A stretch of DNA of 64,000 bases from Neobacillus cucumis (GCF_016908975.1 NZ_JAFBEX010000012.1:1-64000), one strand, 5' to 3'; shown: positions 27,978 through 38,740, counted from the stretch's first letter. Program-made: numbers and translations. Notes: generated by a model not told the origin, from the letters alone.

Positions 27978-30095
27978 TTATTCTGCAGTTGTGTTTGTGT
28001 TAGTTGTTGTGTTAGTGTTGCCACTTGTATTTACACTTGTGTTTGTACCTATGTTTGTACCTGTGTTTGTACTTGTGTTTGCACTTGTGTTTGCACTAGT
28101 ATCTGAACTTGTATCTGTATCCGCATCTGAGTAGTTTTTATTTTCATCAATAATTACTTTCGTATCGCGAATGACTTTATAGCCAGCCTTTTTGCCATAT
28201 GGAATCATTAATTTAATTTGTTTTTTTGTATTTTCAGTAATATAAAAGGTCTCAGCAGGTTCTGTCATGCTGTGGTTCATATCTTCAATATAAATTTGCA
28301 CTAGTTGTTTTTGCCCAGGCTCACCAGGAACAGGAGGTTCATAGGGAATGGTTAATTCAACAATAAGTTCTTTAGGAGGCTTATCTTCTTTTCCCTTAGA
28401 GATAACGACCTTAACCTTGTCACCTTTTTGTAATTCTGTTCCTGCAGCAGGACTTTGAGAAATCACCATTCCAGCCGGAATATTGTCATCATATTTTTCT
28501 TCAGAAGAATCCAGAGTTAAACCGACCATGGAAGCATAGTCTTGAGCACCTTTTAAATTGTATTGGGTTAAATCCTTCAAGTCAATTTTTTCCGGCCCTT
28601 TACTCACTTCAAATACTAGAACCGTCTCATCTGGAACCACTTTTTCTCCATTGTTAATATTTTGACTGATAATGGTCCCGGGATCACTGTCATCGGTCAC
28701 TTCCATTTTCTGTATATCTTTGAAGCCCTGATTTTCTAAAATTGCAACGACATCATCGTAATCCCGACCAACATAATCTGACAATTCATATTTCTCTTTA
28801 CCTGTGCTGACATAGATTGTAACCTTTGAATTTTCTATTACTGTACTTCCACTCTCAGGGTCCGTCTTAATTACTTTCCCCTCTTTTACATTCTCATCTG
28901 TAATGTCAATCTCATTGCCTACAGTTAATCCTTTTAATTTCAGCTTTGAAATCGCATCATCTAAGTTCATGCCGCTAACATCCGGTACACTTAAATCCTT
29001 AGGCGCTAATATACGTGGTAAAACTGTATAAGTTAATAATGCCAGAATGGCTAATACTAAAAATGTAGATATTAAGATTATCGGCCACTTTTTCCGTTTT
29101 TTTACGTTTGTTTTATCTTGATTAGCTGAATCCTTTTGGTTATTTACCGTTTTTTCACTACTATGGACTAATGTTTCATCCAGATTTTTTAAAGGTTGAT
29201 TATCGGTAATAACCGGGATTGCTTTTGTCGCATCATCATCAATCGGAATCGTAAATTTTTGTTCATCCATACGCTCAGGATTAAGTGCTGTCCGCAGATC
29301 CTCTTCCATCTCATCGACAGTATTATAACGATGAAATGAATCCTTCGCAGTAGCCTTTAAGACAATATTTTCAACACTTTGGGGGATGTTTGGATTCCAT
29401 CTTCTAACAGAAGGTGTTTCGGATTGAAGATGCTTTAACGCGATTGAAACCGCCGACTCACCGGAAAACGGCAACCTGCCTGTCAATAATTCAAACAAAA
29501 CAATCCCTAAGGAATAAATATCAGACTTCCGATTGGCCATGCCCCCTCTAGCTTGTTCGGGCGATAAATAATGTACAGATCCTAAAACAGAATTCGTCTG
29601 CGTAATACTTGTTGCACTAAGTGCCATCGCAATACCGAAATCGGTAATTTTCACATTTCCCTCATGGTCTACCAAAATATTATGCGGTTTAATATCACGA
29701 TGGATAATATGATTTTGATGGGCATGTGAAATCGCTGAAGTAAGCTGTCGCATGATTCCAATTGCATCTTCCACTCTAAGCGGAGAATTTTGCTGAATAT
29801 ATTGTTTTAATGTCTGACCATCCACAAATTCCATCACAATATAGTAGAGATCACTTTCCTCGCCAACGTCATAGATATTGACAATATTCGGATGGGCCAG
29901 ACTAGTTGCTGATTGTGCTTCGCGTCGGAACCTGCGGATAAATTCCTCATCATTAGCAAAATCTAATCGAAGCATTTTAACCGCAACATCGCGGTCTAGG
30001 ATCATATCATGGGCTAAGTAGACATTTGCCATGCCACCTCCGCCAATCATATCCAAAATTTTGTAGCGGCCACTTAATCTTTTTCCAATCAACAT
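27978..30095 (-). CDS. prkC: Membrane Ser/Thr protein kinase PrkC with PASTA domains
   Basis: A sensor kinase that detects muropeptides and regulates spore exit from dormancy and cell wall metabolism. The 705 residues hold a Hanks-type kinase (1-270: GGGGMANVYLA, Lys40, HRDIKPHN at 132, DFG at 152), one membrane segment (337-358), three extracellular PASTA repeats (about 365-570), an immunoglobulin-like domain (about 580-655) and a C-terminal tail of about 45 residues made almost only of Thr, Ser, Asn, Asp and Gly. The tail makes it longer than the B. subtilis protein, which I recall as about 650 residues. Its start overlaps the prpC stop. Confidence 0.96.
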   Translation of the reverse strand: MLIGKRLSGRYKILDMIGGGGMANVYLAHDMILDRDVAVKMLRLDFANDEEFIRRFRREAQSATSLAHPNIVNIYDVGEESDLYYIVMEFVDGQTLKQYIQQNSPLRVEDAIGIMRQLTSAISHAHQNHIIHRDIKPHNILVDHEGNVKITDFGIAMALSATSITQTNSVLGSVHYLSPEQARGGMANRKSDIYSLGIVLFELLTGRLPFSGESAVSIALKHLQSETPSVRRWNPNIPQSVENIVLKATAKDSFHRYNTVDEMEEDLRTALNPERMDEQKFTIPIDDDATKAIPVITDNQPLKNLDETLVHSSEKTVNNQKDSANQDKTNVKKRKKWPIILISTFLVLAILALLTYTVLPRILAPKDLSVPDVSGMNLDDAISKLKLKGLTVGNEIDITDENVKEGKVIKTDPESGSTVIENSKVTIYVSTGKEKYELSDYVGRDYDDVVAILENQGFKDIQKMEVTDDSDPGTIISQNINNGEKVVPDETVLVFEVSKGPEKIDLKDLTQYNLKGAQDYASMVGLTLDSSEEKYDDNIPAGMVISQSPAAGTELQKGDKVKVVISKGKEDKPPKELIVELTIPYEPPVPGEPGQKQLVQIYIEDMNHSMTEPAETFYITENTKKQIKLMIPYGKKAGYKVIRDTKVIIDENKNYSDADTDTSSDTSANTSANTSTNTGTNIGTNTSVNTSGNTNTTTNTNTTAE

Positions 30096-30847
30096 CTAAA
30101 ATCATCCTCGCGTGTCTCAGAAAACTCTACAATTGCCAGTGTAATGTTATCCTCTCCGCCATTTTCATTTGCAAGTAAGACCAGTGAGCCTGCCTTTTGT
30201 TGTAAATCTTCTTCATTATGCAGTATTTCCATCATTTGTGCTTCATTCACTTTATTGGAAAGACCATCAGAACAAAGTAAAAGTATATCTCCCTCTTCAA
30301 AGATAATCGTTTTAATATCCATTTCTACTGTTTTTTCAGTGCCCAAAGCCCGTAATAAGACGTTTTTTCTTGGATGATGTTCCGCATCTTCTTTTGAAAT
30401 TTGTCCGGACCTAACCAGTTCGTTGACAAGGGAGTGATCTTCGGTGATTTGTTTGAAACCAGTTTCGTTTAATAAATAACCTCTGCTGTCACCAATATTG
30501 GCAATGGTTGCAAATGTGTCCGTAATAATTGCAGCAACAATCGTTGTTCCCATACCGTCACATTCAGAATGATTGGTTGCATGATCTAATAACAAAAGAT
30601 TCACACTCTTGATTTGATCTTTAAGCCAATTCTCAGCATCACCAGCTGTTACAATCCCTGTGGATGTTTCCCATTCTGATTTTAACGTAGTAATCGTCAT
30701 TTGACTGGCAACGTCACCAGCACGGTGACCGCCCATCCCATCTGCCACAACGGCAAGGCGGTAACCGTCCTTGTTACCAAATACACCACCGGCATCCTCA
30801 TTGTGAAGACGCACTCTCCCTCTATCTGTCTGAAATACTGCTTTCAT
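30089..30847 (-). CDS. prpC: PP2C-type Ser/Thr protein phosphatase PrpC
   Basis: Reverses PrkC phosphorylation. The 252 residues show the PPM metal-binding motifs RLHNEDAG near 13-20, VADGMGGHRAGD near 35-46, NIGDSRGYL near 118 and GGEDNITLA near the end. I start at the ATG at 30847 (MKAVFQTDRG) with GAGGTGAAGG upstream. It overlaps prkC by 7 bp and lies 4 bp after rlmN. Confidence 0.96.
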   Translation of the reverse strand: MKAVFQTDRGRVRLHNEDAGGVFGNKDGYRLAVVADGMGGHRAGDVASQMTITTLKSEWETSTGIVTAGDAENWLKDQIKSVNLLLLDHATNHSECDGMGTTIVAAIITDTFATIANIGDSRGYLLNETGFKQITEDHSLVNELVRSGQISKEDAEHHPRKNVLLRALGTEKTVEMDIKTIIFEEGDILLLCSDGLSNKVNEAQMMEILHNEEDLQQKAGSLVLLANENGGEDNITLAIVEFSETREDDFRC

Positions 30848-30851
30848 CCCT

Positions 30852-31943
30852 TCACCTCGTCTCTTCTTTTCGCTCCTTTGCACGAAGTTGTCCACATGCT
30901 GCAGCAATATCTGACCCTTGCTCTCGGCGAATTGTTACATTAATCCCTAATTTTTTTAATGTCTTTTCAAAAGCAAAAATTTTATCTCTTGGAGTTCGGA
31001 CATAATCCCTTTCAGGTACATAGTTAACAGGAATTAAATTGACGTGACATTTTATTCCTTTTAAAAGGGCTGCTAATTCTTCCGCATGCTCTATGGAATC
31101 ATTTACGCCGCCAAATAGCCCGTATTCAAAGCTAATTCGTCGTCCTGTCTTATCGATATAATACCGTACCGCTTTCATTAAGTCATCAAGTTTATATGCT
31201 CTATTAATTGGCATCAGTTTTGACCGTAATTCTGTATTTGGTGCGTGAAGTGAAATCGCAAAATTAATTTGTGTATTTTCATCAGCAAATTGATAAATTT
31301 TAGGAACGATTCCGCTTGTTGAAACCGTAATATGCCGTGCACCAATATTCAATGATTTCTCATGATTGATTATTTTTAGAAAGGCTAACATATTATCATA
31401 ATTATCGAAAGGTTCACCAATACCCATAATAACCACTGAATCTACGCGTTCATCTGTTTCGTCTAATGCTTGTTGTACCTTCACTACCTGAGCAACGATT
31501 TCACCCGCTTCTAGATGTCTTTTTAACCCGCCAAGTGTCGAGGCACAGAAGGTACAGCCAATTCGGCAGCCTACCTGGGTTGTCACACAAATGGAATTCC
31601 CATAATCGTGGCGCATTAGCACGGTTTCAATTGAATAACCATCTTGAAGTTCAAAAAGAAATTTAATGGTCCCATCTGTTGAAGTTTGTTGGATAATGGT
31701 ATTCAATGTTGTAACTTGAAAATGTTCATCTAATTTTTCTCTTAAGCCTTTTGATAAATTACTCATATCTTCAAAAGACTTGATTCTTTTTTTATAAAGC
31801 CAATCAAAAATTTGTTCAGCCCGAAATGGCTTCTCTCCATTTTCCGACAGCCAGTCTTTTAAGTCTTGAAGCTGAAGTGAGTAGATCGATTTTTTCTTGG
31901 TTTCCAATGTTGTTTTTGTCTCAGTTGTATTTAATTGTTCCAA
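30852..31943 (-). CDS. rlmN: 23S rRNA (adenine2503-C2)-methyltransferase, also acting on tRNA A37
   Basis: A radical SAM enzyme that methylates A2503 in 23S rRNA. The 363 residues have the cluster-binding CRIGCTFC (Cys 126, 130, 133) and the two methyl-transfer cysteines: one near 119 region/loop family-wide uncertain, the C-terminal one in AACGQLR at about 350. The start is TTG after AAGGTGTAAC. The gene lies between rsmB and prpC, one RNA-modification block within the larger operon. Confidence 0.95.
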   Translation of the reverse strand: MEQLNTTETKTTLETKKKSIYSLQLQDLKDWLSENGEKPFRAEQIFDWLYKKRIKSFEDMSNLSKGLREKLDEHFQVTTLNTIIQQTSTDGTIKFLFELQDGYSIETVLMRHDYGNSICVTTQVGCRIGCTFCASTLGGLKRHLEAGEIVAQVVKVQQALDETDERVDSVVIMGIGEPFDNYDNMLAFLKIINHEKSLNIGARHITVSTSGIVPKIYQFADENTQINFAISLHAPNTELRSKLMPINRAYKLDDLMKAVRYYIDKTGRRISFEYGLFGGVNDSIEHAEELAALLKGIKCHVNLIPVNYVPERDYVRTPRDKIFAFEKTLKKLGINVTIRREQGSDIAAACGQLRAKERKEETR

Positions 31944-31989
31944 CTGTTACACCTTCTTCCTATTGTCTAGGTCCTAAAAATGCATGCAC

Positions 31990-33336
31990 TTAAGATTTTC
32001 TTAGCGCTGCAATATAAAATCCGTCTGAACCAATATCCTGTGGGAATATTTGTAAATCAAACCCATTTATCAGTGGTTGAATCGCTTCAGGCATCCTGCT
32101 TTTAAATGTTAGATCGCCTTCGAAGTCCGGATTATTTTCCAAAAATCTTTTAACTGTATGTTCATTTTCCTCCTTATCTACAGTACATGTACTATAAACA
32201 AGAATGCCTCCCTTTTTCAACAAAGGTGCAACCGAACTAAGTAAGTCTTGTTGAATACTGCTTAACCGCTCTATGTCTTGTTCTGTCTTTGTATATTTCA
32301 TATCTGGTTTCCTTCTCATAACACCAAGGCCAGAACATGGTGCATCCAGCAGAATTCGATTAAAGGAATCAGGCTTAAACTTTGCTTGTAAATGTCTAGA
32401 ATCAGATATACTTGTTTTTATATTTGAGAGCCCTAAACGTTTGGCATTATCATTGATCAACCTTACTTTGTGCTGATGAAGATCTACCGAAATGACTTCG
32501 CCTGTATTATTCATTTTTTCTGCAATATGGGTACTCTTACCTCCGGGCGCTGCACATGCATCAAGTATATATTCATCTTCCATAGCCCCTAACGCATAGG
32601 CGGCAAGCATGGAACTTTCATCTTGGATGGTGAACATTCCATAATTAAATGATATTGTCGAAGCTAAATTTCCTTTTAACGTCCGGATGGCTTCAGGAAT
32701 AAAGGGACTTTTTTCGATCTGAAATCCATCCTCTTCTAAAAGAGCAACACACTCATCTCTAGAAATCTTGGTGAGATTAACTCTTGCCGTCTGCATAGGT
32801 GCCGTTAAATTGATCTCACACATTTCTTTCGTTTTCTCATATCCAAATTGGTTCACCCATCTGGTCACAAGCCACTCTGGATGACTTGTTTCAAGTGCTA
32901 ATCTTTGAATGGGATCTGTGACTTCGTTCAAAGAAGGGAGCCCTTCTCTCTGGATGGTTCGGAGCACTCCATTGACCAAGCTGGCAATCCCTTTATGTCC
33001 TCTTTCTTTTGCAATTTCAACTGCTTCAAAAATAGCTGCTCGATCTGGTATGCGATCAAGGTAAACCATTTGATAGAGCGTTAATCGAAGTAAATGATGA
33101 ACCCAATTGGCTAATTTTTTATTGTCTTTGATGAAAGGTCTTAAGTAGAAGTCTAGGGCCATTCGTCTTTGCAATGTTCCATAGGTCAATTCAGTTAAGA
33201 GCCCAATATCAACAGCGGACAATTGATTCTTTTCAATTGTGCTGTTAAGAAGTAAATTGCTATAGGATTGATTTTTCTCTATCGTTACTAGTAGATCCAT
33301 TGCGATTGCACGTACTTTATTTTTTTTTGAGGTCAT
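31990..33336 (-). CDS. rsmB: 16S rRNA (cytosine967-C5)-methyltransferase
   Basis: The 448 residues combine an N-terminal NusB-like RNA-binding domain (1-140) and a SAM-dependent methyltransferase domain with ACAAPGGKSTHIAEKM near 255-270, the motif DAPCSGLGVMRRKPD near 325 and the catalytic Cys in YSTCTVDKEENE near 385. The ATG overlaps the fmt stop region (1 bp spacing), so fmt and rsmB are coupled. Confidence 0.96.
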   Translation of the reverse strand: MTSKKNKVRAIAMDLLVTIEKNQSYSNLLLNSTIEKNQLSAVDIGLLTELTYGTLQRRMALDFYLRPFIKDNKKLANWVHHLLRLTLYQMVYLDRIPDRAAIFEAVEIAKERGHKGIASLVNGVLRTIQREGLPSLNEVTDPIQRLALETSHPEWLVTRWVNQFGYEKTKEMCEINLTAPMQTARVNLTKISRDECVALLEEDGFQIEKSPFIPEAIRTLKGNLASTISFNYGMFTIQDESSMLAAYALGAMEDEYILDACAAPGGKSTHIAEKMNNTGEVISVDLHQHKVRLINDNAKRLGLSNIKTSISDSRHLQAKFKPDSFNRILLDAPCSGLGVMRRKPDMKYTKTEQDIERLSSIQQDLLSSVAPLLKKGGILVYSTCTVDKEENEHTVKRFLENNPDFEGDLTFKSRMPEAIQPLINGFDLQIFPQDIGSDGFYIAALRKS

Positions 33337-33337
33337 C

Positions 33338-34279
33338 TTATTCTCCCAGCTTGCTGCCCAATGTCATTTTTGAACCAGCACCTCTTAAAAATTGTTCACT
33401 TAGCATTCTTGTTTTCCCCGAAGGCTGTAGTTCTATAATTTTAATGGCTGTTTCATTTCCAGTTCCAACCGTGAAACCATCCGATTCTATTTTTAAAACT
33501 GCTCCGGGTTCCCCTTTTAATCCAGCAACTTTTTGGGACTGCCAAATTTTTAAAACCTGGCCATCCAAAGTCGTAAACGCTACTGGCCATGGATTCAAAC
33601 CGCGAACATGGTTATAAATCTCCTCACCCGTTTTATCCCAATTAATTTTTTCCTGTTCCCGCTTTATATTAGAAGCAAAGGTTGCTTCCGCATCATTTTG
33701 TGGAGTTGGCGTTAAACGGCCTTCTAATAGTAATGGCAAGGTTTCGGATAGAAGCTTGGAACCTGCAACACTTAACTTATCATGGAGCGTACCTACATTA
33801 TCCTCTTCTGTAATCGGCACTTCAACACTCGTTAAAATATCACCGGCATCTAATTTCTCAACCATATACATGATAGTAACACCCGTTTTCTTCTTGCCTT
33901 GGATGATGGCATAATGGATGGGAGCTCCGCCACGAAGTTCTGGCAACAAAGAGGCATGTACATTAATGCAGCCGAATTTTGGAGCTTCTAACAGCTTTTT
34001 AGGTAGAATTTGCCCAAAAGCAGCTGTTACTATTAAATCTGGATTTAAGGCCAAGATTTTGGTTAGTTCCTCTTCTTGACGAATTTTTTCTGGTTGAAAA
34101 ACGGGAATGCCCTGTTTGATTGCTTCCACTTTTACAGGAGGTGGTGTTAATACTTTTTTTCTTCCGACAGGTCGATCAGGCTGCGTTACCACACCAATGA
34201 CTTCGTACCCATCCTTAATAATTTGCTGCAGGACAGGTACTGAAAAATCGGGCGTACCCATAAAAACAATTTTGGTCAT
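33338..34279 (-). CDS. fmt: Methionyl-tRNA formyltransferase
   Basis: Formylates initiator Met-tRNA with 10-formyl-THF. The 313 residues begin [13 protein letters not shown] and have the catalytic block [17 protein letters not shown] near 105-121 and the C-terminal tRNA-binding domain ([23 protein letters not shown]). AAAAGGAG precedes the ATG. It overlaps def by 4 bp; the def-fmt-rsmB order is standard. Confidence 0.97.
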   Translation of the reverse strand: MTKIVFMGTPDFSVPVLQQIIKDGYEVIGVVTQPDRPVGRKKVLTPPPVKVEAIKQGIPVFQPEKIRQEEELTKILALNPDLIVTAAFGQILPKKLLEAPKFGCINVHASLLPELRGGAPIHYAIIQGKKKTGVTIMYMVEKLDAGDILTSVEVPITEEDNVGTLHDKLSVAGSKLLSETLPLLLEGRLTPTPQNDAEATFASNIKREQEKINWDKTGEEIYNHVRGLNPWPVAFTTLDGQVLKIWQSQKVAGLKGEPGAVLKIESDGFTVGTGNETAIKIIELQPSGKTRMLSEQFLRGAGSKMTLGSKLGE

Positions 34280-34761
34280 TCAATTTCTACTCCTTTTAAC
34301 TCATCATCCTCTAGAAATCTTGATACTTTGGTTGTAAAAAGAATTCCGTCTAGATGATCAATTTCGTGCTGGATAGCTCTTGCCAAGAATCCTTCGGCCT
34401 CAAGCGTATATTCCCTGCCTTTACGGTCAAAAGCTTCAATTTTTACAAAGTTTGGGCGAGTTACTTCTCCATATAATCCAGGAAAACTGAGACACCCCTC
34501 AGGGTCTGTTTGTTCTCCGGAGGTTTCGATAATGCGCGGGTTAATCATTTCTATTGTTCCAAATTCATCATCAATATCAACAATGGCGATACGGGCATCA
34601 AGGCCTATTTGCGGAGCAGCCAGACCTACCCCATCAAATTCAATCATTGTGTCATACATATCATTTAAAATACTCGTTAACTTTTTATCAAAACTTACCA
34701 CTGCCTTGCAAGATTTCTCTAGAATCTCGGCAGGGTGAGTAACAATTTTCCTAATAGCCAA
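34276..34761 (-). CDS. def: Peptide deformylase
   Basis: Removes the N-formyl group from new proteins. The 161 residues carry the three metal-site motifs [10 protein letters not shown] near 44-53, EGCLSFPG near 86-93 and QHEIDHLDG near 128-136. The start is a TTG at 34761 with TGGAGGAAC at a 7-nt spacing and the family N-terminus [13 protein letters not shown]. An in-frame reading continues 44 codons upstream but runs through a short repeat and is not believed. Confidence 0.95.
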   Translation of the reverse strand: MAIRKIVTHPAEILEKSCKAVVSFDKKLTSILNDMYDTMIEFDGVGLAAPQIGLDARIAIVDIDDEFGTIEMINPRIIETSGEQTDPEGCLSFPGLYGEVTRPNFVKIEAFDRKGREYTLEAEGFLARAIQHEIDHLDGILFTTKVSRFLEDDELKGVEIE

Positions 34762-34816
34762 TTCTGTTCCTCCAATATGCAAAAGCTGTTTGCTGTATAT
34801 TTTATATTTTATTAAA

Positions 34817-34870
34817 CTTCGAGAAATGACTAGCTCCAGTGCCCTTAAATAGGCACTTTTTGCGTTTTTC
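34817..34870. repeat. End-only (deleted) copy of the family B repeat
   Basis: The left end CTTCGAGAAATGACTAGCTC joins directly to a right end (GGCACTTTTTGCGTTTTTC), with AGTGCC..GGCACT pairing between them. This is the layout expected if the middle of a family B element was lost, leaving about 54 bp. It lies between priA and def. Confidence 0.5.
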
Positions 34871-34936
34871 TTTTTCTTATCATTTTCACCCAAAATTAAT
34901 AAACATAACCTTTTTCCCCATGTAATTTCTTTTAGG

Positions 34937-37348
34937 CTACATTAAGATGACAGGATTGACATCGATTGATACCTGTAAACCATTCTTTGTATCCTTCTGA
35001 TATTGATCGAGTATGGTTTTAAGAGTTTTCGTAAGGTTCGGTTCCCGTTTGTATTTTATCAAACATTGATAGCGATATCTATTATTGATCCTAGGAATCG
35101 ATGAAGCTGCCGGACCTAAAACGACCGCCTTATCCGACACTTGGGAGCGGATATAGTTAACCATTTTTTCTGTAGCCGCAACGACATTTATTAAGTTTTC
35201 ATGACTTACTGTAATTAGCGCTAAATAATAGAAAGGGGGATAATGACGCAGTTTTCGAATTAACATTTCCCGCTGATAAAATAGATCATAGTCTTGACTT
35301 GCCGCCAGCTCAATACTGTAATGTTCCGGTGTATAGGTTTGGATCACAACTTCACCTGGAAGTTGATGTCTTCCAGCCCGCCCGCTAACTTGTGTCAATA
35401 ATTGAAATGTCTTTTCAGAGGAGCGGAAATCTGGTAAATGAAGCATCGTATCTGCTGAAAGCACACCCACTAAAGTTATATTGGGAAAATCCAGTCCTTT
35501 AGCAATCATCTGTGTACCTAGTAAAATATCGGCTTTTCCATCCTTAAAGTCATTGAGAAGCCTCTCATGTGCCCCTTTTCGACCAGTCGTATCCACATCC
35601 ATGCGAATAACTCTGGCCTCAGGTAAAATCTTCCCAAGTTCTTCTTCGACTTTTTGGGTTCCGGTGCCAAAATAGCGGATATATTCACTATTACATTCAG
35701 GACAAGCAGTTGGCACGTAGCTTTCGTACCCGCAATAGTGACATTTCATCTGTTCACGCACACGGTGATAGGTTAGTGAAATATCACAATTAGGGCAATT
35801 CACTACATAACCACAATCTCTGCACATTACAAATGAGGAGTGACCCCGCTTATTTAAGAATAAAACTGATTGTTGCTTCTTAGCGAGCCGATCCTGAAGA
35901 AGCTCAAACAATTTTCGAGAAAACATGGAACGATTGCCTTCACGAAGTTCCTCCCGCATGTCAATAACGTCAACAGATGGAAGGTCTTGATTATTCATGC
36001 GGCTTGGTAATGTTAAAAGCTGATACACCTTTTTTTGTGCTCTGGCAAAGGACTCAAGCGAAGGTGTGGCACTTCCAAGCACAACTGGACAGTTATAAGT
36101 CTTGGCTCTCTCAATTGCTACATCCCTGGCATGATAGCGTGGCATTTCTTCCTGCTTATAGCTTGTTTCATGCTCTTCATCAATGATAATGATCCCTAAA
36201 TTCTCAAATGGAGCAAAAATAGCTGAACGGGCACCGACCACTACTTTTACTTCCTTGCGTTGAATCTTGCGCCATTCATCATACTTTTCTCCAGCAGACA
36301 AACCACTGTGCAAAACGGCAACGTTGTCACCAAATCTCCCCTTAAACCGATGAACCATTTGCGGGGTAAGAGCTATTTCCGGTACAAGAACAATGGCTTC
36401 TTGTCCTTTTTCGATGACTTCCTGGATGGATTGCAAATAGATTTCTGTTTTACCGCTCCCTGTGACACCATAAAGCAAAAACACCTCATGTTGATTCTGT
36501 TCAATTGAATAGAGAATAGGAGCAATTGCCTTAGCTTGAGAATCGGTTAATGGAAGTGGCTTAGTACGTTCGAATGTTCGATGTTCATAAGGATCTCGGT
36601 ATACCTCTTTATCAAATTCCATCAATAGATTTTTATCTACAAGGGATTTAATCGTCGACCTTCCTGTGTTTAATTCATCCGTCAACGTTTTTAATTCCAC
36701 TTCATCGTAATGCTTTACAAAATACTGTAAAACTAGCTTTTGCTTTTCTGCATTTGAAGGGATGGTCTGAATCGCTTCTAGTAATTCATTTATACAAGTC
36801 GTTGGTCGTACAAACCTCTGGTGTTTTTTTCTTACTCGCTCTTTCACTTCATAAACAACTTCTAAGAGACCCTTTGCTGCCTCACGCTGTAAGGGAGGAA
36901 CAATCCTCATTTTAATTGCTTGTTCCCAGTCAAGCTCCCGGTCATTCTCAAAGAAGACTTGCAAATTTGAGGGTAACTCTTGGGCAGTCCCCCTTTTTGC
37001 AAGCCTAACTTTTTTTTCATATTTTGCTTTTAGGGCAGCTGGCAACATGACTTGATAGGCAAATATTTTAAAACAAAGCGTTTTTTCAGTCAGCCAGTTA
37101 CCTAGTTCGAGTAACTCCTCATTTAATACTGGCTTTAAATCCATTGGTTCAATAATCTCTCTCAATTTGTTCACATTTGATTCTGAGTTTAATCCAACTA
37201 CAAAGCCCTGGATATGTCTTGGACCAAATGGGACTATGACCCTCATGCCCGGCTGAATGGTCCCCCTCCACTGATCAGGGATTATATAATCGAAAGCGCG
37301 GTCTGTTTGTTTTGTCGGTACATCGACAATTACACTAGCTATCTCCAT
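34937..37348 (-). CDS. priA: Primosomal protein N' (replication restart helicase PriA)
   Basis: Restarts replication at abandoned forks. The 803 residues have an N-terminal 3'-OH-binding domain, Walker A GVTGSGKTEIY near 290, the IIDEEHE box near 385, a zinc-binding region with four Cys pairs (CRDCGYVVNCPNC, CHYCGY, CPEC near 510-560) and the C-terminal helicase motifs (GRAGRHQLPGEV). I use the ATG at 37348 (MEIASVIVDVP); it overlaps the end of coaBC by 14 bp. Confidence 0.97.
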   Translation of the reverse strand: MEIASVIVDVPTKQTDRAFDYIIPDQWRGTIQPGMRVIVPFGPRHIQGFVVGLNSESNVNKLREIIEPMDLKPVLNEELLELGNWLTEKTLCFKIFAYQVMLPAALKAKYEKKVRLAKRGTAQELPSNLQVFFENDRELDWEQAIKMRIVPPLQREAAKGLLEVVYEVKERVRKKHQRFVRPTTCINELLEAIQTIPSNAEKQKLVLQYFVKHYDEVELKTLTDELNTGRSTIKSLVDKNLLMEFDKEVYRDPYEHRTFERTKPLPLTDSQAKAIAPILYSIEQNQHEVFLLYGVTGSGKTEIYLQSIQEVIEKGQEAIVLVPEIALTPQMVHRFKGRFGDNVAVLHSGLSAGEKYDEWRKIQRKEVKVVVGARSAIFAPFENLGIIIIDEEHETSYKQEEMPRYHARDVAIERAKTYNCPVVLGSATPSLESFARAQKKVYQLLTLPSRMNNQDLPSVDVIDMREELREGNRSMFSRKLFELLQDRLAKKQQSVLFLNKRGHSSFVMCRDCGYVVNCPNCDISLTYHRVREQMKCHYCGYESYVPTACPECNSEYIRYFGTGTQKVEEELGKILPEARVIRMDVDTTGRKGAHERLLNDFKDGKADILLGTQMIAKGLDFPNITLVGVLSADTMLHLPDFRSSEKTFQLLTQVSGRAGRHQLPGEVVIQTYTPEHYSIELAASQDYDLFYQREMLIRKLRHYPPFYYLALITVSHENLINVVAATEKMVNYIRSQVSDKAVVLGPAASSIPRINNRYRYQCLIKYKREPNLTKTLKTILDQYQKDTKNGLQVSIDVNPVILM

Positions 37349-38558
37349 TTTTATCCCTATCCTTAAAAAGTGAAGTAATTTCTTCAATAATTTTAACGGC
37401 TACTTCATTCTTGGACATTAAAGGTAAACTGATGACCTCACCAGATCGTTTGAATAGGGTCACAATGTTTGTATCAGTACCAAACCCAGCACCTTCCGTT
37501 TTTACATTGTTAGCTACAATCATATCTGCATTTTTTTTCATTAATTTGGTTTTCGCATATTCCTCAAGATGGTCCGTCTCTGCTGCAAAGCCAACCAGCA
37601 CTTGATTTTCTTTTCGCTGACCCAGCTCATACAAAATATCATTTGTTCTTTCAAGTTCGATATTTGTATCGCCCTTCTGCTTTTTCACCTTATGGTCAAA
37701 AGTAACTCTTGGGCGGTAATCTGCAACCGCTGCTGTTTTAATTACCACATCTGCTAAAGAATAATCCTTCATAACTGCTTTATACATATCTTCAGCACTC
37801 TCAACCTTCACTAACTCTACCCCCTGTGGGGCTGTTATTGAAACAGGTCCTGAAACCAATATGACACGTGCTCCCTGTTTCACTGCCTCTTCAGCAAGTG
37901 CGTAACCCATCTTTCCCGACGAATGATTGGAAATAAATCGAACAGGATCAATTTTTTCACGAGTAGGTCCTGCGGTTATAATAATTGTTTTTCCCTTTAA
38001 TTTTTGATGTACCATCAGATTAAAACGATCTTGAATTAGCTTTACGATTTTCTCCGGCTCTTCAAGGCGTCCTTTTCCGACATAACCGCAGGCAAGGTAA
38101 CCTTCACTTGGCTCAATAAATTGGCATCCGTATTCGGCTAATATAGCAAGATTCTTTTTAACAGCAGGATGGTCATACATATGTACATTCATGGCAGGGG
38201 CAATCCACACAGGTGAGGTTGCAGCAAGTAATGTGGTTGTAATCATATTATCTGCAATTCCACAGGCTAATTTTCCAATTGTATTAGCTGTGGCAGGGGC
38301 AACAAGAATTAAATCGGCCCAATCCGCCAGGTCAATGTGCGCAATCACTTGCGGATTTTTCTCATCAAATGTATCGATAAAAACATCATTACGGGATAAG
38401 GCTTGAAAGGTTAAGGAGGTAACAAATTTCTCCGCAGATTCACTTAACATGACTTTAACGTTAAAACCAGCTTGTACAAGCTTACTTGTAAGAGCTGCTG
38501 CTTTATAAACAGCAATTCCTCCTGTTACACACAATAAGATGTTCCGTTCCTGACTCAT
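37335..38558 (-). CDS. coaBC: Bifunctional phosphopantothenoylcysteine decarboxylase/phosphopantothenate-cysteine ligase
   Basis: Performs two steps of coenzyme A synthesis. The 407 residues contain the CoaC flavoprotein domain (GGIAVYKAA near 13-21, a PATANT motif near 107 and catalytic Cys in LACGYVGKGRL near 158) and the CoaB ligase domain (ITAGPTREKIDPVRFISNHSSGKMG near 195-220, AAVADYRP near 277). The ATG at 38558 has GGGGGC upstream; an in-frame ATG eight codons earlier lacks it. It lies between rpoZ and priA. Confidence 0.96.
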   Translation of the reverse strand: MSQERNILLCVTGGIAVYKAAALTSKLVQAGFNVKVMLSESAEKFVTSLTFQALSRNDVFIDTFDEKNPQVIAHIDLADWADLILVAPATANTIGKLACGIADNMITTTLLAATSPVWIAPAMNVHMYDHPAVKKNLAILAEYGCQFIEPSEGYLACGYVGKGRLEEPEKIVKLIQDRFNLMVHQKLKGKTIIITAGPTREKIDPVRFISNHSSGKMGYALAEEAVKQGARVILVSGPVSITAPQGVELVKVESAEDMYKAVMKDYSLADVVIKTAAVADYRPRVTFDHKVKKQKGDTNIELERTNDILYELGQRKENQVLVGFAAETDHLEEYAKTKLMKKNADMIVANNVKTEGAGFGTDTNIVTLFKRSGEVISLPLMSKNEVAVKIIEEITSLFKDRDKNGDS

Positions 38559-38665
38559 TTTAAAGCCCCCACTCTTATCCATTACTTTTTTCTTATTATG
38601 CTAAAAAAACGACATTTTTTCATCTCTTCCTAACGAAAAAAGATCCCACTAACATCATACAAAAT

Positions 38666-38698
38666 AAAAAGGCTGACATGCAGGTGATTTCCCTTTTT
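38666..38698 (-). terminator. Weak hairpin between rpoZ and coaBC
   Basis: AAAAAGG / CCTTTTT (minus strand) with a 19-nt interior of little stable pairing, followed by ATTTTG. It may partly terminate; the stem is short and AT-rich. Confidence 0.35.
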
Positions 38699-38740
38699 GC
38701 CAGACCTTCTTTCATGTTTTATTTTTGCCTGATAGCCATA

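Noticed and set aside
34762-34893. A 44-codon N-terminal extension of peptide deformylase
   Set aside because: The TTG at 34761 has a well-placed GGAGG and the family N-terminus; the extension passes through a family B repeat end and is Lys-rich and unlike any deformylase.
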